A stretch of 19,368 nucleotides of DNA from DATIRA01 sp964553405 (GCA_964553405.1 CAZKLS010000046.1:1-19368), one strand, 5' to 3'. Shown: positions 6,433 through 14,372, counted from the stretch's first letter. Notes: a model not told the origin generated them from the sequence alone. Translations and numbers: made by a program.

Positions 6433-7443
6433 TCAGCGGCGACGCGCAGGCGCTGTCGCGAGGCCCACGGCGGCCAGCAGCGATCGAGCCAGTGCACGTC
6501 CGCTCTCGAAGGCCGCCTCGGCCCGCGGTGCGGTGCACCAGTCGCCGCATGCGCCCGCGGCGATTTCCTCGTCCACCAGGCAGGGCAGGCCGAGTGGCTG
6601 TTCCACCAGCGCGAGGCGCCAGCGATGTGCCTGCAGGCCGACGGGAACCGGAAGCTTGTCGCCCAGCGCCTCGCCGAACGCCTCGAGCAGCAGCCGCGCG
6701 GCCTGCCCCGCGTCGGCCTCGAGCTGCTGCTCGGCCCACCCGGGCGATGAATGCAGCACCCAGGTCTCGGGCCCGGCGGGACGGCCCGGTTTGCTCGAAT
6801 CGTTGGCGGCCCAGGCCAGCGACCCGCTCGTGTAGCGATAGGCTTGCTCGGTGGCCGCTGCGAGCGGGGCGGCGAACGCGGCCATCGTGGACCAGCAGGG
6901 CGCCATGCCGACGCTGGTGAGTCGCCGGAAGGTCCGTCCGTGAGGCCCCAGCAAGGTGAGGGCCCCGGGCGCCGGCACCGCAACGGCGACCGCGTCGAAT
7001 GCCCCGGGCAGCCGGCCGGCGTCGGTGTCGAGCTCCCATCCCTTGCGGCCGCGCAGCAGTTCTCGAACCCGCACGCCGGTGCGCACGCGCAGTCCGCGCG
7101 CGAGTGGCCGTACCACGCTGCTCATGCCGGGCGTGCCGACCAGCCAGTCGTCTATCGGCGCGTCGAACTGCCGCTGGTCTTCGAGGATCCGGGGTCGCCA
7201 GGCCCGGGCGCATTCCGAGCGGATCGCGGTCTCGACGTACCTGGTGAACGGCCGGCCGCGGGCGGTCAGGAACTGCGCGCCGTGATCGAACGCGAGTTCG
7301 CCGGTCCGCCGGGTGGCCAATCGCCCGCCGAGCCCGCGTGACCGCTCGAATACCGTGACGTCGGCGTCCGTGCGCGCAAGCTCACGCGCGCAACTTAGGC
7401 CCGCGATGCCGGCACCGATCACCGCAATCCTGACATTGGCCAT
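6433..7443 (-). CDS. Renalase-like FAD-dependent oxidoreductase
   Basis: A 336-residue flavoprotein. The N-terminal Rossmann motif is GAGIAGLSC (10-18), with Glu33 positioned to bind the FAD ribose. GGRLATRR (39-46) and FDHGAQFLTAR follow, as in renalase/amine-oxidase-type proteins. A second FAD-contacting segment is usual at the C-terminus; here AAGACGDWCTAPRAEAAFESG fits it. Bacterial members oxidise dihydropyridine isomers or unknown amines; the substrate here cannot be deduced. GGAG lies about 5 bases upstream of the ATG at 7443. It is the last gene of a minus-strand run, 66 bases after the aldo/keto reductase. Its stop faces the YbhN-type gene 25 bases away. No signal peptide is seen, so it is probably cytosolic. 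Confidence 0.85.
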   Translation of the reverse strand: MANVRIAVIGAGIAGLSCARELARTDADVTVFERSRGLGGRLATRRTGELAFDHGAQFLTARGRPFTRYVETAIRSECARAWRPRILEDQRQFDAPIDDWLVGTPGMSSVVRPLARGLRVRTGVRVRELLRGRKGWELDTDAGRLPGAFDAVAVAVPAPGALTLLGPHGRTFRRLTSVGMAPCWSTMAAFAAPLAAATEQAYRYTSGSLAWAANDSSKPGRPAGPETWVLHSSPGWAEQQLEADAGQAARLLLEAFGEALGDKLPVPVGLQAHRWRLALVEQPLGLPCLVDEEIAAGACGDWCTAPRAEAAFESGRALARSLLAAVGLATAPARRR

Positions 7444-7509
7444 CGCTGCTCCGGGCCGCCTGCGGCAGATTCCGCAGTGTAGTGCAGCATCGAACCGCGC
7501 GGGCGATGC

Positions 7510-8442
7510 TCAGAGCGCCTGGAAATACTCCGCCATGCGGCGGCGCTGCTGCTCGTCGGGCAGCGGTGCGGCGCCTGCGGCTGCGTTGTCGCGCATGTGC
7601 TGCGGCTTCGAGGTCGCGGGGATCGCGCAAGTCACCGCGGGATGGGAGATCGCGAAGCGCAGGAAATACTGCGCCCAGCTGGCGCAGCCGACCTCCGCGG
7701 CCCACGGCGGCAGCGGCTTGCCACGCACCCTTGCGAACAGCGCGCCGTCCGCGAACGGCCGGTTGATCATCACCGCGACGCCGCGGTCCATGCAGAACGG
7801 CAGCAGCCGCTGCTCGGCCTCGCGCTCCGCCAGCGAGTAGTTGAATTGCACCCAGTCGAAGCGTTCCTCGCCGAGCACCCGCTCGAGCTCGGCGTGAGCG
7901 TCGGCGCGGTAGTGGGTGATGCCCGAGTAGCGGACCTTGCCCTGCTGCTGCAGCGAGCGGATCGTCGGCACGTGCTCGCGCCAGTCGAGCAGGTTGTGGA
8001 TCTGCAGCAGTTCCAGCCGGTCCGTGCGCAGCCTGCGGAAGGACTCCTCGATCTGCTCCCGACCTGCCTCGCGCCCGCGCGTCCAGACCTTCGTCGCGAA
8101 CCACAGGCGCGACCGCAGGCCGAGGGACTCGACCAGGTCGCCGATCGTCTGCTCGGCGCGCCCGTACATCGGCGAGGTGTCGATGACCGTGCCGCCCGCG
8201 TCGGTGAGCGCGCGCAGCACTTCGCCGAGCGGAGCGCGTTCCGCGTCGGATGCGCCGACGTCGAAGGTATTCGAGGAACCCATGCCGATCACCGGAATGG
8301 CCTCGCGGCTTCCCGGGACCGCCCGGGTGGCCATGGTCCGCACCGGTTCCTCGGCCCGCGAGGGCAGCGCGGAGGCGAGCGTGCCTGCTGCGATCCAGTG
8401 GACGAGCTCACGGCGGGTCAGCGTGTTGCGCGGCGTCTTCAT
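7510..8442 (-). CDS. Aldo/keto reductase with Tat signal peptide
   Basis: A 310-residue aldo/keto reductase with an exported N-terminus. LTRRELVHWIAAGTLASALP (8-27) is a twin-arginine signal, with likely cleavage near PSRA. The (beta/alpha)8 enzyme has the full catalytic tetrad Asp88 and Tyr93 (IDTSPMYG), Lys118 (FATKV) and His149 (LQIHN). Export through Tat would fit folding with NADP(H) in the cytoplasm, as for a few other periplasmic members; the substrate is unknown. The start at 8442 is set by GGAGG seven bases upstream. The frame stays open upstream into the CarS-like gene, but that extension has no family similarity. It lies 35 bases after the CarS-like gene. Confidence 0.9.
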   Translation of the reverse strand: MKTPRNTLTRRELVHWIAAGTLASALPSRAEEPVRTMATRAVPGSREAIPVIGMGSSNTFDVGASDAERAPLGEVLRALTDAGGTVIDTSPMYGRAEQTIGDLVESLGLRSRLWFATKVWTRGREAGREQIEESFRRLRTDRLELLQIHNLLDWREHVPTIRSLQQQGKVRYSGITHYRADAHAELERVLGEERFDWVQFNYSLAEREAEQRLLPFCMDRGVAVMINRPFADGALFARVRGKPLPPWAAEVGCASWAQYFLRFAISHPAVTCAIPATSKPQHMRDNAAAGAAPLPDEQQRRRMAEYFQAL

Positions 8443-8477
8443 GCAGATTCCTCCAGCCTGAGAGTCTGGCTTCCGGT

Positions 8478-9050
8478 TCAGCCGATGCGGTCCTTGAGGC
8501 CGAACAGCACCATGATCAGCGCGCCGATCGGGTGGCCGACCAGCATCAGCGCGGCCAGCACGACGACGACCGTCGCGGACGGCTGCCAGACCGGCCATGC
8601 GAACAGCAGCATGCCGGCCAGGCTGTCGAGCTGGTCCACGACCCAGAAGATCCGGCCGGTGAGACCGCGGCCCATGGCGCCCGGCGCGATGCCGAGCTGG
8701 CGCTTGATGAAACTGTTGGGCAGCTCGCCGGCGATGTAGCCGGTACCGAGCAGCGCGCCCCAGGCGAACGGGTGCTCTGCCGAGAACGGCACCAGCGGCT
8801 CGAGTCCGAGGCAGCAATCGTCGAGCGCCGCGAGCAGCCCGGCGGCGAGGCAGGTGACCAGGATCATCACCAGCGCGCCGCGCCAGGTCTTGTTGTCGCC
8901 GAACACGCGCCGGCCGCGGAAGTGGGCCCCGCCGTCGATCGGGCGCTGCCGCAGTCCCGGCAGCAGGTCGCGCTTCAGGACCCACAGGTGCACGAGCCCG
9001 GCGATCACGAGCGGCAGCGTCAGCCAGATGAGCTGGAGGATCAGTTGCAT
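8478..9050 (-). CDS. CarS-like membrane protein (CDP-archaeol synthase family, PF01864-type)
   Basis: A 190-residue polytopic membrane protein with about five hydrophobic segments. Conserved cytidylyltransferase-type motifs are visible: FGDNKTWRG (50-58), GELPNSFIKRQLGI (108-121) and VVDQLDSLAG (137-146). These match the CarS/DUF46 family, whose archaeal members make CDP-archaeol from CTP and unsaturated archaetidic acid. In a bacterium the lipid substrate is unlikely to be an archaeal ether lipid, so a CTP-dependent activation of some phospholipid or polyprenyl-type phosphate is only an inference. No clear Shine-Dalgarno precedes the ATG at 9050. It lies 55 bases after the Lrp-type regulator and 35 before the aldo/keto reductase on the same strand. 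Confidence 0.8.
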   Translation of the reverse strand: MQLILQLIWLTLPLVIAGLVHLWVLKRDLLPGLRQRPIDGGAHFRGRRVFGDNKTWRGALVMILVTCLAAGLLAALDDCCLGLEPLVPFSAEHPFAWGALLGTGYIAGELPNSFIKRQLGIAPGAMGRGLTGRIFWVVDQLDSLAGMLLFAWPVWQPSATVVVVLAALMLVGHPIGALIMVLFGLKDRIG

Positions 9051-9105
9051 CGATTCGGGCGCGGTTGGACGGCTGCACGCTAGCAGAATGAGATGGCGTT
9101 ATCTG

Positions 9106-9585
9106 CTACAGGATCGGCAGCGCCGTGGATTCCTTGATCACCGTGACCGTGACGGAGGAGTTGATCGACTGGACGTTCGGCAGCTTCGAGAGGTGGTCCA
9201 GGTAGAAGGCCTCGTAGGCCTTGATGTCCCGGGTGACGATGCGCAGCATGAAGTCCCATTCCCCCATCGTCGTGTAGCAGTCGAGGACTTCCGGGCGGTC
9301 CCGGATCCCCTCGGCGAACGCGGCGATCGCGTCCCTGCCCTGGGTGGACAGCTTGACGTGGGCGAAGATCGTCACGTCGAGTCCCAGCGCCGCGCGGTCG
9401 AGCAGCGCCACCCGCCCGCGGATCACGCCGGAATTCTCCAGCTGCTGGATGCGTCGCCAGCAGGTGGTCGTCGACAGTCCAGCTCTCGCGGCGATCTCAG
9501 CCACCGGCAGCGACGCTTCGTGCTGCAGCAGGTCGAGGATGCGCCGGTCCAGGCGGTCCAGCAGCGCGTGTGATTTTTCTTTCAT
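9106..9585 (-). CDS. bkdR: Lrp/AsnC-family transcriptional regulator, probable BkdR
   Basis: A 159-residue Lrp/AsnC protein. The N-terminal winged helix-turn-helix spans about 11-58, with recognition region AEIAARAGLSTTTCWRRIQQLE. The C-terminal RAM effector-binding domain spans about 70-145, including HVKLSTQG, YTTMGEWDFMLRIV and LPNVQSINSSVTVTVIK. It is divergent from the branched-chain keto-acid dehydrogenase genes across a 129-base gap, the arrangement of bkdR and bkdA1 in Pseudomonas, where BkdR activates the operon in response to branched-chain amino acids. By analogy it probably senses Val, Leu or Ile. I chose the ATG at 9585; the frame stays open to 9711 but the extra residues resemble nothing and would cover the intergenic half-sites. 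The upstream ribosome site is weak. Confidence 0.9.
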   Translation of the reverse strand: MKEKSHALLDRLDRRILDLLQHEASLPVAEIAARAGLSTTTCWRRIQQLENSGVIRGRVALLDRAALGLDVTIFAHVKLSTQGRDAIAAFAEGIRDRPEVLDCYTTMGEWDFMLRIVTRDIKAYEAFYLDHLSKLPNVQSINSSVTVTVIKESTALPIL

Positions 9586-9606
9586 GTCTGGACGATACCT
9601 GAAATA

Positions 9607-9641
9607 AGCATTCCGTATTGCTGCAATGCAATGCAACAGCA
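9607..9641. promoter_or_regulatory. Candidate Lrp/BkdR operator in the bkdR-bkdA1 divergent region
   Basis: Three alternating half-sites are visible: AGCA (9607-9610), TGCT (9619-9622) and AGCA (9638-9641). The first pair forms an imperfect 16-base palindrome (12 of 16 symmetric); the second gives TGCTG-N13-CAGCA. Between them lies GCAAT GCAAT GCAAC (9623-9637), a 5-base tandem. Lrp proteins bind such loosely palindromic arrays, so position and pattern fit, but no consensus is proven. Confidence 0.45.
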
Positions 9642-9714
9642 TCAACATGCCGGAGGAGGTCGCCGGTAACCTTGTGGGTTGACCCTGTTCCATTCGCAGC
9701 AAGGCGACCACGCG

Positions 9715-10950
9715 ATGCCGACAAAATCACGCCTGCACATTCCCAAGCCTCACTCACGGCCCGGCGAGGAACCCGACTTCAGTTACCTGGAGACCTCCCC
9801 TGCCGGGGCGGTGGCCCGGCCGGACGTGAACGCCCGGGTGCGGGACATCAGTCATCTCTCGGTGGAACTGGTCCGGGTGCTGGACGACGAGCACCGCGCA
9901 GTGGGCCCATGGCATCCGCACCTCGATGCGCCCGAGCTGCAGGTCGCGCTGCGGCACATGCTGCTGACCCGGATCTTCGACGAGCGGATGCAGCGTGCGC
10001 AGCGCCAGGGCAAGATCTCGTTCTACATGCGCTCGCTCGGCGAGGAGGCGATCTCGGTCGCGCAGTGCATGGCGCTGCGCCCCGGGGACATGCTGTTCCC
10101 GTCCTATCGCAACCAGGGCCTGTACATGGTGCGCGGGCGCTCGCTCGTGGACCTGATGTGCCAGCTGCTCTCCAACACCCGCGACATGTGCAAGGGCCGG
10201 CAGCTGCCGGTGATGTACCACTGGAAGGAGGGGCGGATCTTCTCGATCTCGGGAAACCTGACCACGCAGTTTCCACAGGCCGTGGGTTGGGCCATGGCCG
10301 CGGCCATCCGGGGCACGGACGACATCGCAGCCACCTGGATCGGCGAGGGCTCGAGCGCGGAGGCGGATTTCCACCACGCCATGCTGTTCGCTTCCGTCTA
10401 CCAGGCGCCGGTGCTGCTGAACGTCGTCAACAACCAGTGGGCGATCTCGACGTTCCAGGGATTCGCAGGCGGCGAGCAGCGCTCGTTCGCCGCGCGGGGT
10501 CCGGGCTACGGCATGGCCGGCGTGCGCGTCGACGGCAACGACTTCCTGGCCGTCTACGCCGTCACGCAGTGGGCGGCGGAGCGCGCCCGGACGGGCGCCG
10601 GACCGACGCTGATCGAGCACGTCACCTACCGCGGCGCCGCGCACTCGACCAGCGACGATCCCTCCCGCTACCGGCCCAAGGACGACTACGAGAAGTGGCC
10701 GCTCGGCGATCCCGTGGACCGGCTCAAGGCCTACCTGATCGCGAACAACGAGTGGTCCGAGGAGCGGCATGCCGCGCTCGCGAAGGAACTCGAGGCCCAG
10801 GTCGGCGAAGCCTGGAAGGAGGCGGTGCAGTACGGCACGTTGAGCGACGGGCCGCGGCTGAACCGGGACCTGATGTTCGACGACGTGTTCAAGGAAATGC
10901 CCGAGCACCTGAAGCAGCAGCGCGAGCAGATGCGCGCCGAGCGGGGTTGA
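9715..10950 (+). CDS. bkdA1: Branched-chain 2-oxoacid dehydrogenase E1 alpha subunit
   Basis: A 411-residue thiamine-diphosphate-dependent E1-alpha that decarboxylates the 2-oxoacids of Val, Leu and Ile. It aligns along its length with Pseudomonas BkdA1: LHIPKPHSRPGEEPDFSYL (7-25), RQGKISFYMRSLGEEAI (98-113), SGNLTTQFPQAVGWAMA (179-195) and VVNNQWAISTFQG (237-249). The thiamine motif is GEG (210-212) followed by 26 residues and NN (239-240); canonical members have GDG, so the Asp is replaced by Glu. The Ser-rich loop HSTSDDPSRYRP is present. I prefer the ATG at 9715 because it matches the family N-terminus; an in-frame TTG at 9679 adds 12 unlike residues. The gene is first in bkdA1-A2-B-ilvE and 3 bases from bkdA2. 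Confidence 0.96.
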   Translation: MPTKSRLHIPKPHSRPGEEPDFSYLETSPAGAVARPDVNARVRDISHLSVELVRVLDDEHRAVGPWHPHLDAPELQVALRHMLLTRIFDERMQRAQRQGKISFYMRSLGEEAISVAQCMALRPGDMLFPSYRNQGLYMVRGRSLVDLMCQLLSNTRDMCKGRQLPVMYHWKEGRIFSISGNLTTQFPQAVGWAMAAAIRGTDDIAATWIGEGSSAEADFHHAMLFASVYQAPVLLNVVNNQWAISTFQGFAGGEQRSFAARGPGYGMAGVRVDGNDFLAVYAVTQWAAERARTGAGPTLIEHVTYRGAAHSTSDDPSRYRPKDDYEKWPLGDPVDRLKAYLIANNEWSEERHAALAKELEAQVGEAWKEAVQYGTLSDGPRLNRDLMFDDVFKEMPEHLKQQREQMRAERG

Positions 10951-10953
10951 GCC

Positions 10954-11970
10954 ATGGCACAGATGAACATGATCCAGGCGCTCAACTCGGCCATGGACAT
11001 CATGCTCGCGCGGGATCCGTCGGTCGTGATCCTCGGCGAGGACGTCGGCTTTTTCGGTGGCGTCTTCCGCGTCACCGACGGCCTGCAGCGCAAGTACGGC
11101 GAGCATCGGGTGCTCGATACGCCGATCGCAGAGGGAGCGATCGTCGGTGCCGCGATCGGCATGGGCGTGAACGGGCTGCGACCGGTGGCCGAGGTGCAGT
11201 TCGCCGACTACATCTACCCGGCCTGCGACCAGATCTTCAGTGAACTCGCGCGGCTGCGCTATCGCAGCGCCGGCGAGTTCTGGGCTCCCGTCACGGTCCG
11301 CACCCCCTGCGGCGGCGGCATCCGCGGCGGGCAGACGCACTCGCAGAGTCCGGAGGGCATCTTCACCCACGTCTGCGGCATCAAGGTCGTGATGCCGTCG
11401 AACCCGTACGATGCGAAGGGCCTGCTGATCGCCTCGATCGAGGACGACGACCCGGTCGTGTTCTTCGAGCCGAAGCGTCTGTACAACGGACCGTTCGACG
11501 GCGATCCCAACAAGCCGGCGGTGCCCTGGAGCACGCACCCGAAAGGCGAGGTGCCCGACGGCTACTACACGGTGCCGATCGGCAAGGCCGAGCTGCTGCA
11601 GAAGGGCGACGCGGTCAGCATCATCACCTACGGCACGATGGTGCACGTCTGCGCGGCGGCGGCCCGCCAGCTCGGCCTCGATGCGGAGATCATCGACATC
11701 CGCTCGATGGTCCCGCTGGACGTGGACATGATCTGCAGCTCGGTGGCCAGGACGGGCCGTTGCCTGATCGCGCACGAGGCGACGCGCTTCTCCGGGTTTG
11801 GCGCGGAACTGTCGGCGACGATCCAGGAGGAGTGCTTCTGGCAGCTCGAGGCGCCGATCCAGCGCGTCGCAGGCTGGGATACGCCCTATCCGCACGCCTT
11901 CGAGTGGGAGTACTTTCCCGGGCAGGCCAGGGTGATCAACGGCCTGAAGGCCGTGATGGAGACCCCATGA
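10954..11970 (+). CDS. bkdA2: Branched-chain 2-oxoacid dehydrogenase E1 beta subunit
   Basis: A 338-residue transketolase-like E1-beta subunit that pairs with BkdA1 in an alpha2-beta2 E1. Family blocks: MIQALNSAMDIMLARDPSV, ILGEDVGFFGGVFRVTDGL (26-44), DTPIAEGAIVGAAIGMGVNG (about 55-74), AEVQFADYIYPACDQI, and the C-terminal transketolase domain with AVSIITYGTMV and FSGFGAELSATIQEE. The Glu of IAEG is expected to contact thiamine diphosphate. Length is typical. The ATG comes 3 bases after the bkdA1 stop, and the gene ends with ATGA overlapping bkdB, so the three subunits are translationally coupled and likely made in fixed ratio. Confidence 0.97.
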   Translation: MAQMNMIQALNSAMDIMLARDPSVVILGEDVGFFGGVFRVTDGLQRKYGEHRVLDTPIAEGAIVGAAIGMGVNGLRPVAEVQFADYIYPACDQIFSELARLRYRSAGEFWAPVTVRTPCGGGIRGGQTHSQSPEGIFTHVCGIKVVMPSNPYDAKGLLIASIEDDDPVVFFEPKRLYNGPFDGDPNKPAVPWSTHPKGEVPDGYYTVPIGKAELLQKGDAVSIITYGTMVHVCAAAARQLGLDAEIIDIRSMVPLDVDMICSSVARTGRCLIAHEATRFSGFGAELSATIQEECFWQLEAPIQRVAGWDTPYPHAFEWEYFPGQARVINGLKAVMETP

Positions 11971-13271
11971 CCCGCTACGTCTTCAAGATGCCGGACCTCG
12001 GCGAGGGCACCGTCGAAGCCGAGCTGGTCGCCTGGCACGTCAAGGTCGGGGACCTGGTCGAGGAAGACCAGATCATGGCCGAGGTGATGACGGACAAGGC
12101 GGCCGTGGAAGTGCCGGCGCCGGTCAAAGGGCGGGTGCTGGCCGTCAATGCCGCTCCGGGCGACATGGTCCCGGTGGGCTCCGAGCTCGTCGTGTTCGAA
12201 ACCGACTCCGGCGAGGAGCCGGCCGTCGAAGCGACCGAGCCGGGTGAGGCACCGGCAGCCGCGACCGCGCCGCCGGCAGCAGCGGCGACCGCCGAGCGGC
12301 CCGAGCCGCCAGCAGAGGCAGCGCCGGCTGCATCTACGTTGCGCAGCGGCGAGATTTCGCCTGACGCCGATCAACGCCGGCGGCCCGGCCGCATCATGGC
12401 CTCGCCCGCGACCCGGCGCCGTGCCCGCGAGGCGGGCGTCGATCTCGCCGCGGTCCGCGGCAGCGGTCCCGGCGGCCGCATCACGCGCGACGATTTCGAG
12501 GCCGCGCTGAAAGGCCAGGCGGCACCGGCCGCGGCGCCGGGGCCGGGCCCCGCAGCGCCCGCACGGCGTACCGGTACCGAGGAGATCAAGATCATCGGCG
12601 TGCGCCGGCTGATCGCGGCGCGGATGAGCGAGGCGAAGCGCAACATCCCGCACTTCTCCTACGTCGAGGAGGTGGACGTCACGGAACTCGAGTCGCTGAG
12701 GGCGCACCTGAACGAGGACCTGCCCGCTGGTGCCGCTTCGCTCACCTACCTGCCCTTCATCGCAGCGGCTCTGTGCCGGGTGCTCGAGGACTTCCCCCAG
12801 TGCAACGCGCTGCACGACGCGGAGCGCGGCATGCTGGTCCGGCACCAGGCGGTGCACCTCGGCATCGCGACCCAGACCCCCGAAGGCCTCAAGGTGCCGG
12901 TGGTCCGGCACGCGGAGGCCCGCTCGCTCTGGGAGCTTTCGGCCGAGATCCGCAGGGTCTCCGAGGCTGCGCGCGGCGGCAAGGCGAGCCGCGAGGAACT
13001 GACCGGCTCGACGATCACGATCACCAGCCTCGGCAGGCTCGGCGGCATCGTGTCCACCCCGATCATCAACGCGCCGGAGATGGGGATCATCGGCGTGAAC
13101 AAGGCCGTGGAGCGCCCGGTCGTGATCAACGGCGCGGTGGCCGTGCGCCGCATCATGAATCTGTCCAGCTCGTTCGATCACCGCTTCGTCGACGGCTACG
13201 ATGCCGCAGCGATGGTGCAGGCGCTGCGGCAGAAGCTGGAGCATCCGGCGACCATCTTCATCCCCCGCTAG
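11967..13271 (+). CDS. bkdB: Branched-chain 2-oxoacid dehydrogenase E2 (dihydrolipoyl acyltransferase)
   Basis: A 434-residue E2 core protein that transfers the branched acyl group from E1 to CoA. Domains in order: one lipoyl domain at 1-78 with the lipoyl-lysine Lys44 in EVMTDKAAVEVP; an Ala/Pro-rich linker at about 85-125; the peripheral-subunit-binding domain at about 143-182 (ASPATRRRAREAGVDL, GPGGRITRDDF); a second Ala/Pro linker; and the catalytic domain from about 203 to the end, with His405 and Asp409 in FDHRFVDG. The ATG at 11967 overlaps the bkdA2 stop by four bases. The E3 lipoamide dehydrogenase gene is not within the window, so a shared Lpd elsewhere is expected. The aminotransferase follows after 50 bases. 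Confidence 0.97.
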   Translation: MTRYVFKMPDLGEGTVEAELVAWHVKVGDLVEEDQIMAEVMTDKAAVEVPAPVKGRVLAVNAAPGDMVPVGSELVVFETDSGEEPAVEATEPGEAPAAATAPPAAAATAERPEPPAEAAPAASTLRSGEISPDADQRRRPGRIMASPATRRRAREAGVDLAAVRGSGPGGRITRDDFEAALKGQAAPAAAPGPGPAAPARRTGTEEIKIIGVRRLIAARMSEAKRNIPHFSYVEEVDVTELESLRAHLNEDLPAGAASLTYLPFIAAALCRVLEDFPQCNALHDAERGMLVRHQAVHLGIATQTPEGLKVPVVRHAEARSLWELSAEIRRVSEAARGGKASREELTGSTITITSLGRLGGIVSTPIINAPEMGIIGVNKAVERPVVINGAVAVRRIMNLSSSFDHRFVDGYDAAAMVQALRQKLEHPATIFIPR

Positions 13272-13321
13272 AGCCACCCGAGAGCCGCGCGAGGCGCAGC
13301 GACCCGACAAGGACCCAGACC

Positions 13322-14332
13322 ATGACGACCAACACGCAGCCACGTCCCGCATTCGGCACCGTGCTCGCCGACCGGATGGCCATCGCGGAGTACCGCGACG
13401 GCCGCTGGGGCGCGCACGAGTTCCGCGAGACCGGGCCGATCCCGATCCACCCCGCGGCCCACGTACTGCACTACGCGAGCACCTGCTTCGAGGGGTTCAA
13501 GGCGTATCGCTGGGCCGACGGCAGCGTCAACGTCTTCCGCATGGACAAGCATGCCGCGCGGATGCGGCAGAGCGCGCGGCTGCTGTACCTGCCGGAGCCG
13601 GCGGCCGGACAGCTCGAGGAGATGGTGCTCGGCGTGATCGACCGCGTCCGCGAGCAGGTCCCGGAGCCGCCCGGCGCGCTCTACATGCGGCCGCTGCTGT
13701 TCGGGCTCACGCCCAACATCGGGGCGGCCTCGCAGCCGCCGTCGGAGGCCTGCCTGATCGTGCTCGCGAGCCCGGTATGGGACTACTTCACCGGCGGCAT
13801 GAAGCCGCTGCGGATCTTCGTCGAGGACCGTACGCACCGCACCGCCGAGCACCTCGGCGTCGTAAAGACCGGCGGCAACTACGCGGCCGCGATGGGCCCG
13901 ACGCTCGCGGCCCGCAAGAAGCACGGCGTGGACCAGGTGCTGTTCTGCCCCGGCGGTTCGGTGCAGGAGACCGGCGCCGCGAATTTCCTGCTGATTCGCG
14001 AAGGCCGCATCCTGACCCGCAGCCTCGATTCGACCTTCCTGCACGGCGTGACCCGCGACTCGCTGCTGACGATGGCCCGCGACATGGGATTCGAGGTCGA
14101 GGAACGTGTCTTCGACGTCGCCGAGATGCTGGAGTGGATCAAGGACGGGGAGGCGGCGTTGTCCGGGACGGCCGCGGTGCTGGCCGGCGTGGGTACGCTG
14201 GTATACGGCGACCGTGAGTGCAAGGTCGGTTCCGGCGAGGTCGGTCCGGTCACGCAGCGGCTGCGTGCGGCGCTGGTGGCGATCCAGAACGGGGAGTCCG
14301 AGGACCGCTACGGCTGGTCCCGCAAGGTCTAG
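13322..14332 (+). CDS. ilvE: Branched-chain amino acid aminotransferase
   Basis: A 336-residue fold-type IV PLP enzyme that interconverts Val, Leu and Ile with their 2-oxoacids. The Schiff-base lysine is Lys182 in GVVKTGGNYAAAM. The cofactor and substrate motifs ASTCFEGFKAYR (52-63), RMRQSARLLYLP (80-91), PGGSVQETGAANFLLI and SGTAAVLAGVG are all present, as in the BCAT group rather than D-amino-acid transaminases. AAGGA stands 8 bases before the ATG at 13322. The frame is open well upstream, but that part overlaps bkdB and has no similarity. Placed 50 bases after bkdB, it would supply the substrates of the Bkd complex, so the four genes form a pathway from amino acid to branched acyl-CoA. Direction (degradation or branched fatty acid supply) cannot be read from sequence. 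Confidence 0.94.
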   Translation: MTTNTQPRPAFGTVLADRMAIAEYRDGRWGAHEFRETGPIPIHPAAHVLHYASTCFEGFKAYRWADGSVNVFRMDKHAARMRQSARLLYLPEPAAGQLEEMVLGVIDRVREQVPEPPGALYMRPLLFGLTPNIGAASQPPSEACLIVLASPVWDYFTGGMKPLRIFVEDRTHRTAEHLGVVKTGGNYAAAMGPTLAARKKHGVDQVLFCPGGSVQETGAANFLLIREGRILTRSLDSTFLHGVTRDSLLTMARDMGFEVEERVFDVAEMLEWIKDGEAALSGTAAVLAGVGTLVYGDRECKVGSGEVGPVTQRLRAALVAIQNGESEDRYGWSRKV

Positions 14333-14372
14333 CGCAGAAGCGAGCCGCCGCGACGCTGCGGCAACCGTCGGC

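Noticed and set aside
9679..9714. TTG at 9679 as the bkdA1 start
   Set aside because: It adds 12 residues unlike the family, and the strong ribosome site upstream is 18 bases away; the ATG at 9715 fits homologues.
9754..11895. 713-codon open frame on the minus strand opposite bkdA1/bkdA2
   Set aside because: It is a by-product of high GC and codon bias in the real genes; composition is rich in Arg, His, Asp and Val with no domain, and the plus-strand genes are certain.
11886..13352. 488-codon minus-strand open frame opposite bkdB
   Set aside because: Same reason: antisense shadow of a well-identified E2 gene.
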